Part shown: piece after piece, positions 22,394-31,974 of the stretch | How the letters are laid out: the number at the start of each line of letters is the position of its first letter | Position numbering within the stretch: position 1 is the first letter of the stretch | Source: Azolla caroliniana | Taxonomy: Eukaryota; Polypodiophyta | Length of the DNA: 64,000 nt | Reading direction: 5' to 3' | NCBI GenBank assembly: GCA_043228905.1 | Contig: JBHGNT010000010.1 | Span: 5,704,001-5,768,000, forward strand | Notes under the pieces: generated by a model | The model's database searches: none | Seen by the model: only the letters and a program-made list of their open reading frames with translations | What the model was told of the DNA's origin: nothing | Translations under genes and position numbers: made by a program

Positions 22394-24395
22394 ACGGGCA
22401 GAGCTGAAAGACATGCAGCTTGAGAAGTGCACCAACTACTTGGCTTGCAAGCAAAACCAAACCTCGTTTTGGTCGAGACCACCAATGAGACGGAATGCAC
22501 CACTAGAACTTGTGCATACCGATGTATGCCAAGTGGATACGAAGTCACATGCCGGATCGTAGTACTTCGTGTCGTTCATAAACGACCACAACATGAAGTT
22601 GTGAGTCTCGCCACTGAAGATGAAGGACCAGGTATTATCCGTCGTCAAGGATTTCCATGCGAGGGTGGAAGGGAAACCGGTCGGAAGCTGAAGGTGGTTC
22701 AAGCGGACAACGGAGGTAAATAACGAGGGCAATTTGAGGAGTATTGTCGGTCGAGGGGAATCCACCTCGAATTCACCGTGCCAAAGACACCGGATCTAAA
22801 TGGATTGGCCGAACGGATGAACCGGACTGTGATAGAGAGAATCTAGAGCATTTTGGCACATGCTAAGTTGTCCAATACATTTTGGGCTGAGGCGTTGATG
22901 ACGGTGACGTATGTGATTAACAGATCACCCTAAACACCCTTGGACGGAGACACACCACAAAGAGTATGGATTGGTAAAGACATGTCTTACCGGGATTTGA
23001 AGGTGTTTGGTTGTCTCACCTACATGCATGTTGCAAAGGACAAGAGAGCAATGTTGGATCCAAAGTCCCGGCCATGCATATTTCTTGGATACGACGATGA
23101 TGAGTTCAGCTACCAGGTATGGGACTTGGTTGACAATAAGGTCTTCTGGAGTCGAGGCATAGTCTTCATGGAAGACAAGAACATTGTCGATTGGGAGTCA
23201 GAGAAGAAGATAATGGACTCCGGGTTGACGAACAAAGATCGATTAGAAGATTCAAGGACCCATCCGGTCGGAAGTCGGATGACACTCGAAGGACTGGCCG
23301 GATTCGGACAAGAAACCGAATCGACCGAAGAAGAAGACGAATTAGACACCGGAACCGGACAAGACCCTGAATCAGATTCGGATGAAGAACAAACGGAGGA
23401 ACCATGGCCGAAGGCCAAGGAAGAAGATATCCTCTCAAGGAGAGAAGAGCCCCCAGAGATTTCCGGATATAGAGCAGGTGTTGCTGACTTACGAGGGGGA
23501 GCCTGAATGCTTCGAAGAAGCAAAGAGAGACACCCATAGCCACAAGTGGTTAAGTGTCATGCAAGACGAGATGGATTCCCTGCATGAGAACCACACATAC
23601 GAATTGACGGAACTGCCGAAAGGGAAGAGAGCACTCCAAAACAAGTGGTTGTATAAGTTGAAACCAGGAGACGCCGAAAATCCACCTAGGTACAAAGCCT
23701 ATAGTGTGGTGAAGGGCTTCAAGCAAAAGAAAGGAGTGGATTTTGATGAGATCTTTGCTCCGGTAGTGAAGATGACATCCATCCGGACGGTGTTGAGCAT
23801 AACGGCAAGCATTGACCTCGAGGTAGAGCAACTAGAACTCAAGAAGGCGTTCCTACACGATGACCTCGAACAAGAGATCTACATGTCAAGAAAGGGAAGA
23901 AGCACCTGGTGTGCCGGTTGAAGAAGAGCTTATACGGACTGAAGCAAGCTCCCCGACAAGGGTACCGGAAGTTCAACTCCTTCTTGACTGACCAAGGATA
24001 CCACAAGATGTAGGCCGACCACTGCGTATTTGTGAAGAAGTTCGATAGAGGAGACTTCTTGATACTCTTGCTATATGTGGATGACATGTTGATCGTCGGA
24101 TCAAACTGAACCAAAATCGGGAATCTGAAGAAGGCCTTGAACCAGAATTTTCAATGAAAGATTTGGGTCTACCGAGACAGATATTGGGGATGCACATAGT
24201 CTGGGACCGGATGAAGAAGCTATTGTGGCTGTCACAGGAGAAGTATGTGACGAAGGTGCTCCAACGGTTCAGCATGACAGATGCGAAGCTGCTCGGGTCG
24301 ACACTTCCGACAAACAGCAAGTTGTCCGGGAAGCAAAGTCTGAAGACAAAGACAGAGAAGTGGGAGATGATGAAGGTATCATATGTCTCTGTTAT
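22394..24395 (+). pseudogene. copia4, part 1: truncated integrase to RT
   Basis: This is the same family as copia2 and the young copia. It starts within the gag-pre-integrase zinc finger (about 22408, QLEKCTNYLACKQ). Integrase (NGLAERMNRTV near 22800), the acidic IN-RT linker, RT (WLYKLKPGD near 23648, LKKSLYGLKQAPRQ near 23920, YVDDMLIVGS near 24075) and the following linker are readable. Stops and a deletion near 23890 break it. Gag and protease are absent. It is interrupted near 24395 and resumes near 27160. Confidence 0.88.
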
Positions 24396-25690
24396 TGGTT
24401 TTAGGGTCTATCCTATCTACCTAGATCTATCCTTATCTAATGCTTACTTTAGTACGTCTCTAATATTTGGTATCTGAGCCTTTGTACTAATGTTTCTTTT
24501 TTTCCCTATTTCTGGCAATCCAACCGTTCGCGAGTTCGGTCGTTCATTCTTTCTCTCCTTTCAAGGTCTCATCGTCATTGTCTCTGTTTCTTAGTCTCTA
24601 TCTCTTTGTCTCTATCGTCTATCGGCCACTCGTGACAGTTGGTTGTAGTTGTTCCTCTGTCCATCACTGACACTGTCCGGTACTTCGTTTCAGTGTCAGT
24701 TGTCCGGCCTTTCCTGCCGCATTTCAGCCACTTCAGCCACTTCAGCTACTATCCGGTCACTCTGGCCACTCTCGCCCACTGTCCGGCCACTTCTCTGGCT
24801 GCAATTCGGCCACTGCCACTATCAGGCTACTGTAAGGCCAATGCCACTTTCTTTGTCCATGGCATCTGGTTGTCACCACTCCGGTCGTCGCTCCTCTGTA
24901 TTTGTCCGGCCCTTCCGGCATCTCTGACGCCGGCCGTCATTCATGGTTGTTCTTAGCCGTTGTCCGGTTTCCGCTATTTTCTGTTGTCCGGTTGGCCACT
25001 GATCTGGCCGCTACCGCTCTGGTGTCGTCGTTGTTCGGCCATGTCTTTCCGTCCGACCGCTGCCCTGTTCTGGCCGCTTGTCCGACTGTTGTTTTCCTTT
25101 GTCCGGCTGCTCCGGCTATTTTTCAGCCACTATCCGGCAACTCCAACTGCTCCGACTGTTGTTCAGCTGCTCTTCAGCCATTGTCCGGCCATTCCGGCCG
25201 CTCTTCAGCTGTTATCTGGCCATTCCGACCGCTCTCCGGCCACTCCAACCTTTGTTCGGCTATTCCGACCGGTTCGGTTGCTTTTCGGCCGCTGTCGGTA
25301 CTCTTTATCTGTCTTTGTCTCTTCGCAGATCCATCGTTGTCGACCTTGTCTTACTGTCTTCGTTCATCCTAGCCGTCGTCCCCAGTCATCTCCATTGTTC
25401 AGCACGAATGGCCTTGTCTTTCTAGCTGTCCGGTTGTCGTCCCAATCGTTTTCGGTCCGGCCATCATTGTTGTCGATTTCTTCGTCATTCCGATTGTCGC
25501 TATGATTATTTCTTTTTTTTGTTATCATGGCCATTTCCAACACATTGTGGTCACCATTTCTTGCACATTACCGATTTGATTTGCCACACATCATCAATTC
25601 AATTTCTCGCACATCATCGTCATCATTATCTCACATTTCGTTGTATTTGTCTCTACCACGTATTAGTCTTCTTCGACTTCGTCTCGAAAG
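24396..25690. repeat. GC-rich tccggccac repeat region, possible non-autonomous retroelement interior
   Basis: A PBS-like ttggtatctgagcc lies at about 24465. Then, from about 24680 to 25300, short words (tccggccac, attccggcc, ttcagctgc) recur irregularly without coding motifs. Long open frames here translate to Ser/Leu/Pro-rich repetitive products and are by-products of composition. On the minus strand this interior follows a PBS (TGGCGACCAC at 25713-25704), so it may be the interior of a minus-strand retroelement lacking genes. Confidence 0.5.
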
Positions 25691-26576
25691 GGGGGTCGCC
25701 TTAGTGGTCGCCAAATAGTGTTGTACGTTTTAGGGTTAGGGTTAATGGTAATGATGATTATCGATGACGAAGATAGAAATGGTGGAATAGTGAAGATGGA
25801 CATGGTGATGGAGAGTATGATGGTGAGAGAGATCATGTAGAGAAGCATTGTGGGGTGGGGGGTGGTGCCTAGAATGGCTCCACCCCCCTCCCATGGGGAT
25901 TCAACGTTAAAGGGGAGAGAGAGAGAGAGAGAGAGATGACAAAGAGAGACGGGAAGATAAAGAAGCAAATGAAACAACGTGGACAGAAAGGAAAACGAGG
26001 GAAAAAGAAAGAAGAATAGAAACGAACAAGAAGAAAGAAAAAGTAAACCTGGCAGCGGGAAAGAAGAAAACGGAGAAGAGGAAGCAAAGAATGATATCAG
26101 AGACAGGAAAAAGAAGAAGAAGAAGAAGAGAGAACCATAGGAATTTCGAAACTACTTTCGAAAAAAAGAAAAACCTAAGGGCATTGTTGGAATTATAAAA
26201 ACATGAGGGTACATGATACAATTTTCAAAATCCAAGGGCATTGTCATTGGTTTAGAAAATTTCAGGCTACAATGCTTAAATTTAAAAACTCATCCACCTA
26301 AAGAAATGGACGTGATCGACCACGGCAACTCACAAAATCAACAAAAGGAAGATACACATACACACAACATTTTGGGACCCATGACGAAGTTCGTAAGTCG
26401 ACAGAACGAGAATGTTCGTGTCGCGGAAGATTTGCTGACCAACAAAGATGTTCGAGTCAAGCACTCCGATCGAGGGAGTCGATCGTTGAAAGGACCGATG
26501 GAAGTTCCGGTCGAAGAAATATCATCATCAAGGCATGTGGGATCGACATGCAAGGCACTCTCCCACGGGTGTGCCA

Positions 26577-26865
26577 TATTGTGTTACCCCGTACAAGATG
26601 TACGGAGAGTCAATGTGATGAGCGAGGGTCAAATGTTATCATGATGATTGTTGTGTGTGTAGGGGGCATAAATGTAATTGTGAGTCGATATGTATGTGAA
26701 CACATGCACATGTGTGTGCATGTGGATGGATACGAGGAGGTGTGAGTGAGTGTCCACTATGAATGCTCTAGGGGGCTTACACCCCTTTGTATCTACCCCC
26801 TCTTGTACTATTTAACTCCTTATGGGGAATGAATGAAACAAGAATAATCATTTTTCTCTCTCAAC

Positions 26866-26898
<33 letters not shown>

Positions 26899-27120
26899 TC
26901 TTCCCTTTCCCTTATGTTGAACCCCCTTGGGAGGGGGGTGGAGCCCTTCTAGGCACCACCCCCCACCCCACAATGCTTCTCTATGCTTCTCTATATGATC
27001 TCTCTCACCATCATACTCTCCATCACCATGGACTCTATCTTCATTACCAATCATCATAATTATCACCAATAATCAATCATGATTATCATTAACCCTAACC
27101 CTAAAATCATACAACACCTT
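26577..27120 (+). mobile_element. LTR in plus orientation, right half of the inverted pair
   Basis: It starts near TGTTACCCCGTACAAG and ends at the PBS. It includes TATA-like tactatttaactcc (about 26808), a CT-rich tract and the conserved catacaacacctt end. The start is set only by the TGTTA motif and is uncertain. Confidence 0.5.
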
Positions 27121-27121
27121 T

Positions 27122-27158
27122 TGGCGACCACGATGGGATTCGAACCCACGACCTTTGG
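27122..27158 (+). promoter_or_regulatory. Extended tRNA-type primer-binding site
   Basis: It begins TGGCGACCAC and continues through gggattcgaaccc. Its reverse complement ends ...GTGGTCGCCA and contains a perfect B box (GGTTCGAATCC), a T-stem (GTGGG/CCCAT) and an acceptor strand. This matches the 3' third of a tRNA of the Arg type. Complementarity spans about 37 nt; the usual length is ~18. Confidence 0.65.
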
Positions 27159-27159
27159 A

Positions 27160-27801
27160 TATCATGTCTCCGCCATCGGAAGCCTGATGTACGCAAAGTT
27201 GTGTACCCGGCTGGATATCATATATGTAGTCGTAGTGGTCAGCCGTTTCATGAGCAATCCGGGAAGAGAACACTGGATCGTGGTCAAGTGGATACTCTGG
27301 TACTTGAAAGGTACCTCGAGTATGTGCCTCCGATTCGGCTCAAGAAAACCCTAACTTGAAGGATTCACGGATTTGGATATGTCGATTGATGCGGATACCA
27401 GCCGGTCTACATCCGGGTATGTCATGACTTATGCAGGGGGAGTCGTATCGTGGTAGTCGAGGTTGCAAAAGTCCGTTGCACTATCGACAACAGAAGTGGA
27501 CTACATGGCGGTCGTGGAAGCCGATAAAGAGGTAATCTGGATGAAGGACTTCATCAAAGAGTTAGGGATGTCATCCACCTCGCGAAGAACGTGGCCTACC
27601 ACTCACCGACCAAGCACATCTAGAGGAGATATCACTGGCTCCGGGAGAAGGTGGAAGATAAAGAGTTCTTGCTGACGAATATCCATACGGAGGCGAACAG
27701 GTTGGACATGCTGAACAAGTTGTTGTTAGTTGACAAGCTAGACGTGTGTAGGAGACGGGTAGGATTGACAAGACATCCCATGCCACAGTGAAGGGGGAGC
27801 T
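27160..27801 (+). pseudogene. copia4, part 2: RNase H to polypurine tract
   Basis: It resumes at the RT-RNase H linker (AIGSLMYAKL near 27176) and reads ILWYLKGTSSMCLRFGS, STSGYVMTYAGG and ALSTTEVDYMAVVEADKE. A deletion follows near 27565, so the YCDSQSA motif is lost. Stops are frequent. A polypurine tract (gtgaagggggagc) precedes the LTR. Confidence 0.88.
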
Positions 27802-28330
27802 TGTTGGGAATTTGGTCCCTCCAGATGAGAATCGGAGGAACCGAACCAGATAGATCCAGAAGGTATATGGATGGATCCGGTGTGAACTGGATCCAGGGAC
27901 ATATCTGTAAATATGTTTCTAGAGTGCCTATCAAGGCCATATATGTAAATATTCGTAAAGTCATATAAGTATAAATATGACTTAGGGCAATCACTTATGC
28001 AAGGGGGTTGTTGTTATCATTGTATAGAGATACAACGATATATGAGAGAGAGAGAGAGATAGATAGATAACTTGTTTTCTATTGTAATCGCCGGTTGGCG
28101 AAGGCATAAAGCTCGAGGTCGTCGCCTCTGAGTCTCGCAATTGTACCCCTTTCTCTTATAGTGATATTTGGAGTCTGTAGGCTCCCGTGGCTTTTCCCTA
28201 TTAGGGTTTTCTAGGTAAACATCTTGTGTCCTCTCTCTTCTATGTAAGTGTATTAACCACCATTTCTATTTTTTGTTCTTCCATTGAGTGATTAAGACTC
28301 GGTTGTGGCCTATCACCATTCCGCACACCA
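27802..28330 (+). mobile_element. 3' LTR of copia4
   Basis: It starts TGTTGGGAATTTGGTCCCTC and ends near CCGCACACCA. It contains TATAAATATGACTTAGGGC (about 27971) and the ctcccgtggcttttccctat block shared with the other copia LTRs. It lacks the minisatellite. The right end is set by alignment and uncertain by a few bases. Confidence 0.85.
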
Positions 28331-28611
28331 ACTACGTGTAATGATTGTGTTGCAACAATCATACTAACAATCACACTACATTGATTCAGCGAAGTCACTG
28401 GCATGCACTAAGGTGAACTCATTCACTAAGAGTTGAAATCATTCACAATCTATTAATCGCACGCACTAATTTCATTCACCTCAAACACAATCAAACCATT
28501 CAAAAAGAGTTTGCATTCTCGATCATTCACTAAGAACTGAAATCATTCTCGAACTAAATCATTGAAGAAGAGCTGAAGTCATTCACTTCATTCATGTGCA
28601 TTATCAATCAC
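28331..28611. repeat. ATTCAC-rich host repeat, left of copia3
   Basis: Irregular repeats of attcac, aaatcattc and cattcacttcattca. The same kind of sequence continues at about 46375-46545, on the other side of copia3, so this was the insertion site. Confidence 0.75.
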
Positions 28612-28905
28612 TGTTGAGAATCAAGCTCAACCTAGCCTAGTGTGTGAACACACACCCTTGAGAGTGTATGAACACTCAAAGGTCAAAAGTCACACCACTA
28701 CTCTTTACACATTAACTATGTGTCATAGAATCATATTCTATGACACATAACTAATGAGTTTCCACATTCCCCGTGACTCATGAGCTTCGGTAGTTAATGA
28801 AGAGAGAGAGAGACTATATAAAGCACTCTCCTCCTACTTTGTAATATGACGGTTATCTCCTTTGTAATATACAATCTTCTTGAGTATTTTCTATTACCTA
28901 TCTTG

Positions 28906-28962
<57 letters not shown>

Positions 28963-29015
28963 ATACACATCTCTAACCTATTCCGATGCACAAGAATCAC
29001 CATCATTTGTTTTCA
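28612..29015 (+). mobile_element. 5' LTR of copia3
   Basis: It runs TGTTGAGAATCAAGCTCAACC...TTGTTTTCA. A compound CT/AC microsatellite (about 28911-28963) lies inside. It is followed at 29016 by tggtattagagt, a decayed form of the initiator-Met tRNA primer-binding site. Confidence 0.8.
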
Positions 29016-29174
29016 TGGTATTAGAGTGATTTGATAGCTTGGTCTAGCCCACTCGTAACCATGTGTTGTGTCTACCCCGACAATTCAAAGAAATCTGGCT
29101 CATCGCTATCGTAGTGCCGCTACATAGCTCATATTCAAGAGAGAAGAAGAAGGAAGACATCTACATCGAACACC

Positions 29175-29929
29175 ATGAATACTCAAATGGGGACCGCTCT
29201 CCCTAGCGAGAATTTGGACCGAAACAACTTCGCATCTTGGGAGTACAAGATGCACCAATACCTTGTCGATCAAGGTTATTGGAGCTACATCAAAGGAGCA
29301 CAAGAAAATCGACCCGACCCAAAGGACACTGACTACTCAACATGGGAGCAAGTGGCAAGTCGAATAATGTATTGCTTGGCGACATGTGTTCATGATCATA
29401 TGCTCGGCTACATTAGAGAAGCCAAGATGCCAAAGGAAGTGTGGGAGAATCTACGAAATATTTTCGCTGCCAACACAACTGCGAGAAAGCTTCAACTTTG
29501 CCAAGAGTTGAACAACATCCAACAATAGGACATGTTCATCACAAGCTACACCTTGAAGATCAAGGAGCTTTGTGACTTGCTCGGCTCAATAAGCGTCAAT
29601 GTGGATGATGATGAGATGGTGCCAATATGCCTCGGCGGTCTTGCACCACGGTTCGACGCGATGAGAACCGTTGTCCTAGCAAGGGAGAATCCTCCCTCAT
29701 TATTCGATCTTCAAGCCATGTTGTTGGTTGAAGAAAACCATGTTCGAACAAGGAGCAACACCTCGGAAGGCCACATGCTCTACACACATTCGAATGGAGG
29801 AAGAGGACATAACCGAGCAAGAGGCCGATTCAGCCAAGGACAAGGCGAACGAGGTCCGACTTACGATAACAACTCCCAATTACAGCAACAAGACGGAAGC
29901 TATTGAGGAACCTTCAGAAGAAGGGGGAG
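29175..29929 (+). pseudogene. copia3 gag, interrupted by gypsy-B
   Basis: It begins at ATG 29175. The UBN2/gag region shows NFASWEYKMHQYL, WENLRNIF and KLQLCQELNNI, then a TAG stop at 29526-29528; the frame continues after it (FITSYTLKIKELCDLL, ICLGGLAPRFD). The Gly/Arg-rich stretch before the zinc knuckle (GGRGHNRARGRF) ends where gypsy-B inserted. The zinc knuckle itself lies beyond the insertion at about 41339. Confidence 0.88.
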
Positions 29930-30400
29930 TGTCAAGACTGAGAGAGAGAAAGAGAGAGAAAAAGAGATAGAGAGATAATTGAAAGAGAATTATTATATTG
30001 AAGCGTAAAATGGATTACAAAGAGTAGGCTACAAAATGGCGTTGAACCAATTTAGGTTTGGGATGGGTGGTAGATCCCTATTTATAAGTAATAGAGAACT
30101 CTCTAGAATATTCTAGGTTATCCTAGAATGTAGAGTAATCTAGAAGATCTCTAGAGTATTCTAGAAGGTTCTAGTGGTATAGAACACTCTAGAATATTCT
30201 AGGTCATTCTAGAATGTAGAGTAATATAGAATATTCCTATGATATTAGATTTCATATTCTAGAGACTATACATATAAGAATATTAATACAATGGTTAAGG
30301 ATTTGACATGTGTACAACAGGGTCGTGGGTTCAAATCCTTTCGAGTCATAATGTGAGTGTCATGATCCTTTCGATGCATAATGTGACTGTTATCATGACA
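29930..30400 (-). mobile_element. 3' LTR of gypsy-B
   Basis: It runs TGTCAAGACTG...CATGACA on plus. The minus-strand TATA box (TATAAATA) is at 30079-30086. A tRNA-like module on plus lies at 30283-30345. A series of ctagaatattctag-like palindromes lies at about 30100-30260. The polypurine tract (gaagaagggggatag on minus) abuts it at 30401-30415. Confidence 0.93.
30283..30345 (+). other. tRNA-like module in gypsy-B LTR
   Basis: A-box-like TAATACAATGG (ending 30294) and a perfect B box GGTTCAAATCC (30328-30338), with 34 nt between them. It is antisense to the element and upstream of its TATA box. An identical copy lies in the other LTR at 41179-41241. Confidence 0.6.
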
Positions 30401-31288
30401 CTATCCCCCTTCTTCGACGACACGTCTCACGGGTCGTAGGGTTTGTATTAGGACCTGGTTTACAAGGATATTGGCGATGAAATGCATTGACGAGTTCTGC
30501 AGCATTGGAAAGATTTGTGGCAGGTTCCCAAGTTCGATCATTGGGGGTATAGCCTAGCCAATCGACCAAGTAATACAACTTGTTGCGCACGATTTTAGAA
30601 TCGAGAACGGCAGCAACTTCAAATTCAGGCCCGTCCAAGAACTCGATGGTGGGGGTGTCGTAAGACGGCCCGGAATTGAACTTGTAGTATAAGGTTCCAA
30701 AAGGGATACATGAAACACCGGATGAAGATGCATGTGCGGAGGGAGGTCAAGACGAAATGCAACATCACTTATCTTACCAGTGATCATGTAAGGGCCAAAA
30801 CGTTGGTAATCCAATTTACTGCAAGGTCGAGTGGTCTTGATGTTGTGTTGGAGAAGCCATACATGATCCCCAATGCGGAACTTTTTTGAGGAGTCTAGAC
30901 GATGACGATCGGCAAGCCTCTTGTGTGTAAATTGAGCATCGTGCAAATTGTGGAGAATGTTAGCTTGAATTTCTTGGAGGCGACTAAGACGATCCTCGGC
31001 AGCAGGGTTGGTAGGAACTTCTGGATGCGCATTCATCGTCCATCGAGGATGACAGCCCGTATTTGCGAAAAATGGGGAATATCCTGTAGAAGAATGGGTT
31101 GAGTTGTTGTAAGCGAATTCCGCCAAGTGCAAAAATGCAACCCAATCATCTTGTTGATAGTTGATGAAACAACGAAGATATTGTTCCAATGTCTGGTTGG
31201 TACGCTCTGTTTGGCCATTTGTTTCAGGATGATAGCCCTGTTGGGATTTCGGTCCCTCCGGATGGGATGTCCGGAGATGAATGACGGC

Positions 31289-31465
31289 AAGCCCGGTTGC
31301 GGTTACGGTGCCGGATGATGAAGACCCCGGCTACGGAGCCGGATGATGAAGACCCCGGCTACGGTGCCGGATGATGAAGACCCCGGCTACGGAGCCGGAT
31401 GATGAATACCCCGGCTACGGAGCCGGATGCTGAAGACCCCGGTTACGGAGCCGGATGACGAATGT
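31289..31465 (+). repeat. 28-bp U3 minisatellite, shorter allele
   Basis: Units of ccggatgatgaagaccccgg plus ctacggag, with ctacggtg variants. The 3' LTR array (about 36109-36341) has two more units. Confidence 0.95.
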
Positions 31466-31492
31466 ACCCGGAGGGAGATCCGGATGCGGGGA

Positions 31493-31575
31493 CATATTTG
31501 TGAATATGTTTGCCAAGAGCCCTTGAGGCTATATTTGTAAATAGCCCGAAAGTCATATGTGTATAAATATGACTT
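31493..31575 (+). promoter_or_regulatory. Palindrome cluster and TATA box in copia U3
   Basis: Three inverted repeats: catatttgtgaatatg (31493-31508), ggctatatttgtaaatagcc (31527-31546) and aagtcatat...atatgactt (31550-31575), the last enclosing TATAAATA (31562-31569). The same three occur in copia2's LTR and the solo LTR at 18055, and partly in copia4's LTR. This is probably the core promoter with binding sites for dimeric factors. Confidence 0.7.
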
Positions 31576-31946
31576 AGGGCAAACAGTTTATGTTGCTGCT
31601 TATTTTTCTGTTTTTCCACTCAAGGGGAGTGAAGAGAGAGTAGCCGTGAGAGAGAGAGAGAGATAGAGCGTGAGAGACGAAGAGGTAGACGCCTCTGTGT
31701 ATTTCCGCCGCCTGTGGCGAGGACAGCGAGCTCAAGGTCGTCGCCTTGCAGCTCGCCATTGTATACTTCTCTGTATAGTGTTTGGTTTGGAGTCTTGTAC
31801 TCCCGTGGTTTTTCCCGTCTAGGGTTTTCCACGTAAAACATCCAGTGTACCCTTCTCTCTATTGTTTTCGTGCATTGTTGTATTTCCCGTTTTCTGTGAA
31901 TCGATCCAGTTCCTCGGTTGTGGCCGAGCACGGAATTTCGACAAAG

Positions 31947-31958
31947 TGGTATCAGAGC
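31947..31958 (+). promoter_or_regulatory. Primer-binding site, initiator-Met tRNA
   Basis: TGGTATCAGAGC, the standard plant copia PBS, three bases after the 5' LTR end. Confidence 0.95.
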
Positions 31959-31974
31959 GACGGTAACACAGAAA

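Larger units (their letters stand above)
25704..27158. repeat. Inverted repeat of two LTR ends, arms ~240 bp, spacer ~920 bp
   Basis: The left arm (about 25704-25945) and right arm (about 26868-27130) are reverse complements with good identity. Shared words are gtggtcgcca, ttagggttagggttaat, ggagagtatgatggtgagag, agaagcattgtggggtgggg and ctccacccccctccca. Each arm ends outward in TGGCGACCAC, a primer-binding site. Two LTR 3' ends therefore stand back to back. Confidence 0.85.
31239..31943 (+). mobile_element. 5' LTR of the young copia
   Basis: TGTTGGGATTTCGGTCCCTC at the start, GGAATTTCGACA at the end. U3 has the 28-bp minisatellite (about 31289-31465), then three palindromes, then TATAAATA at 31562-31569. 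The transcript start should lie shortly downstream. Confidence 0.95.

Noticed and set aside
24639-25505. Long overlapping open frames rich in Ser, Leu, Pro and Phe
   Set aside because: They arise from the tccggcc/ttcagctg repeats in every frame, with no domain and no codon bias.
25725-25750. Telomere-like ttagggttaggg, with its inverse near 27090-27102
   Set aside because: Only two units, part of the inverted LTR arms. The same aaccctaa motif is common in plant leaders. Not an interstitial telomere array.
28911-28963. Common origin of the CT/AC microsatellites in copia3 LTRs and upstream of the gene at 8757
   Set aside because: Flanking bases differ beyond the repeats, so dispersal by the LTR is not supported.
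30283-30345. Calling a functional tRNA gene in the gypsy-B LTR
   Set aside because: A and B boxes are there, but I cannot fold a full cloverleaf with acceptor stem and anticodon arm. Listed as tRNA-like only.
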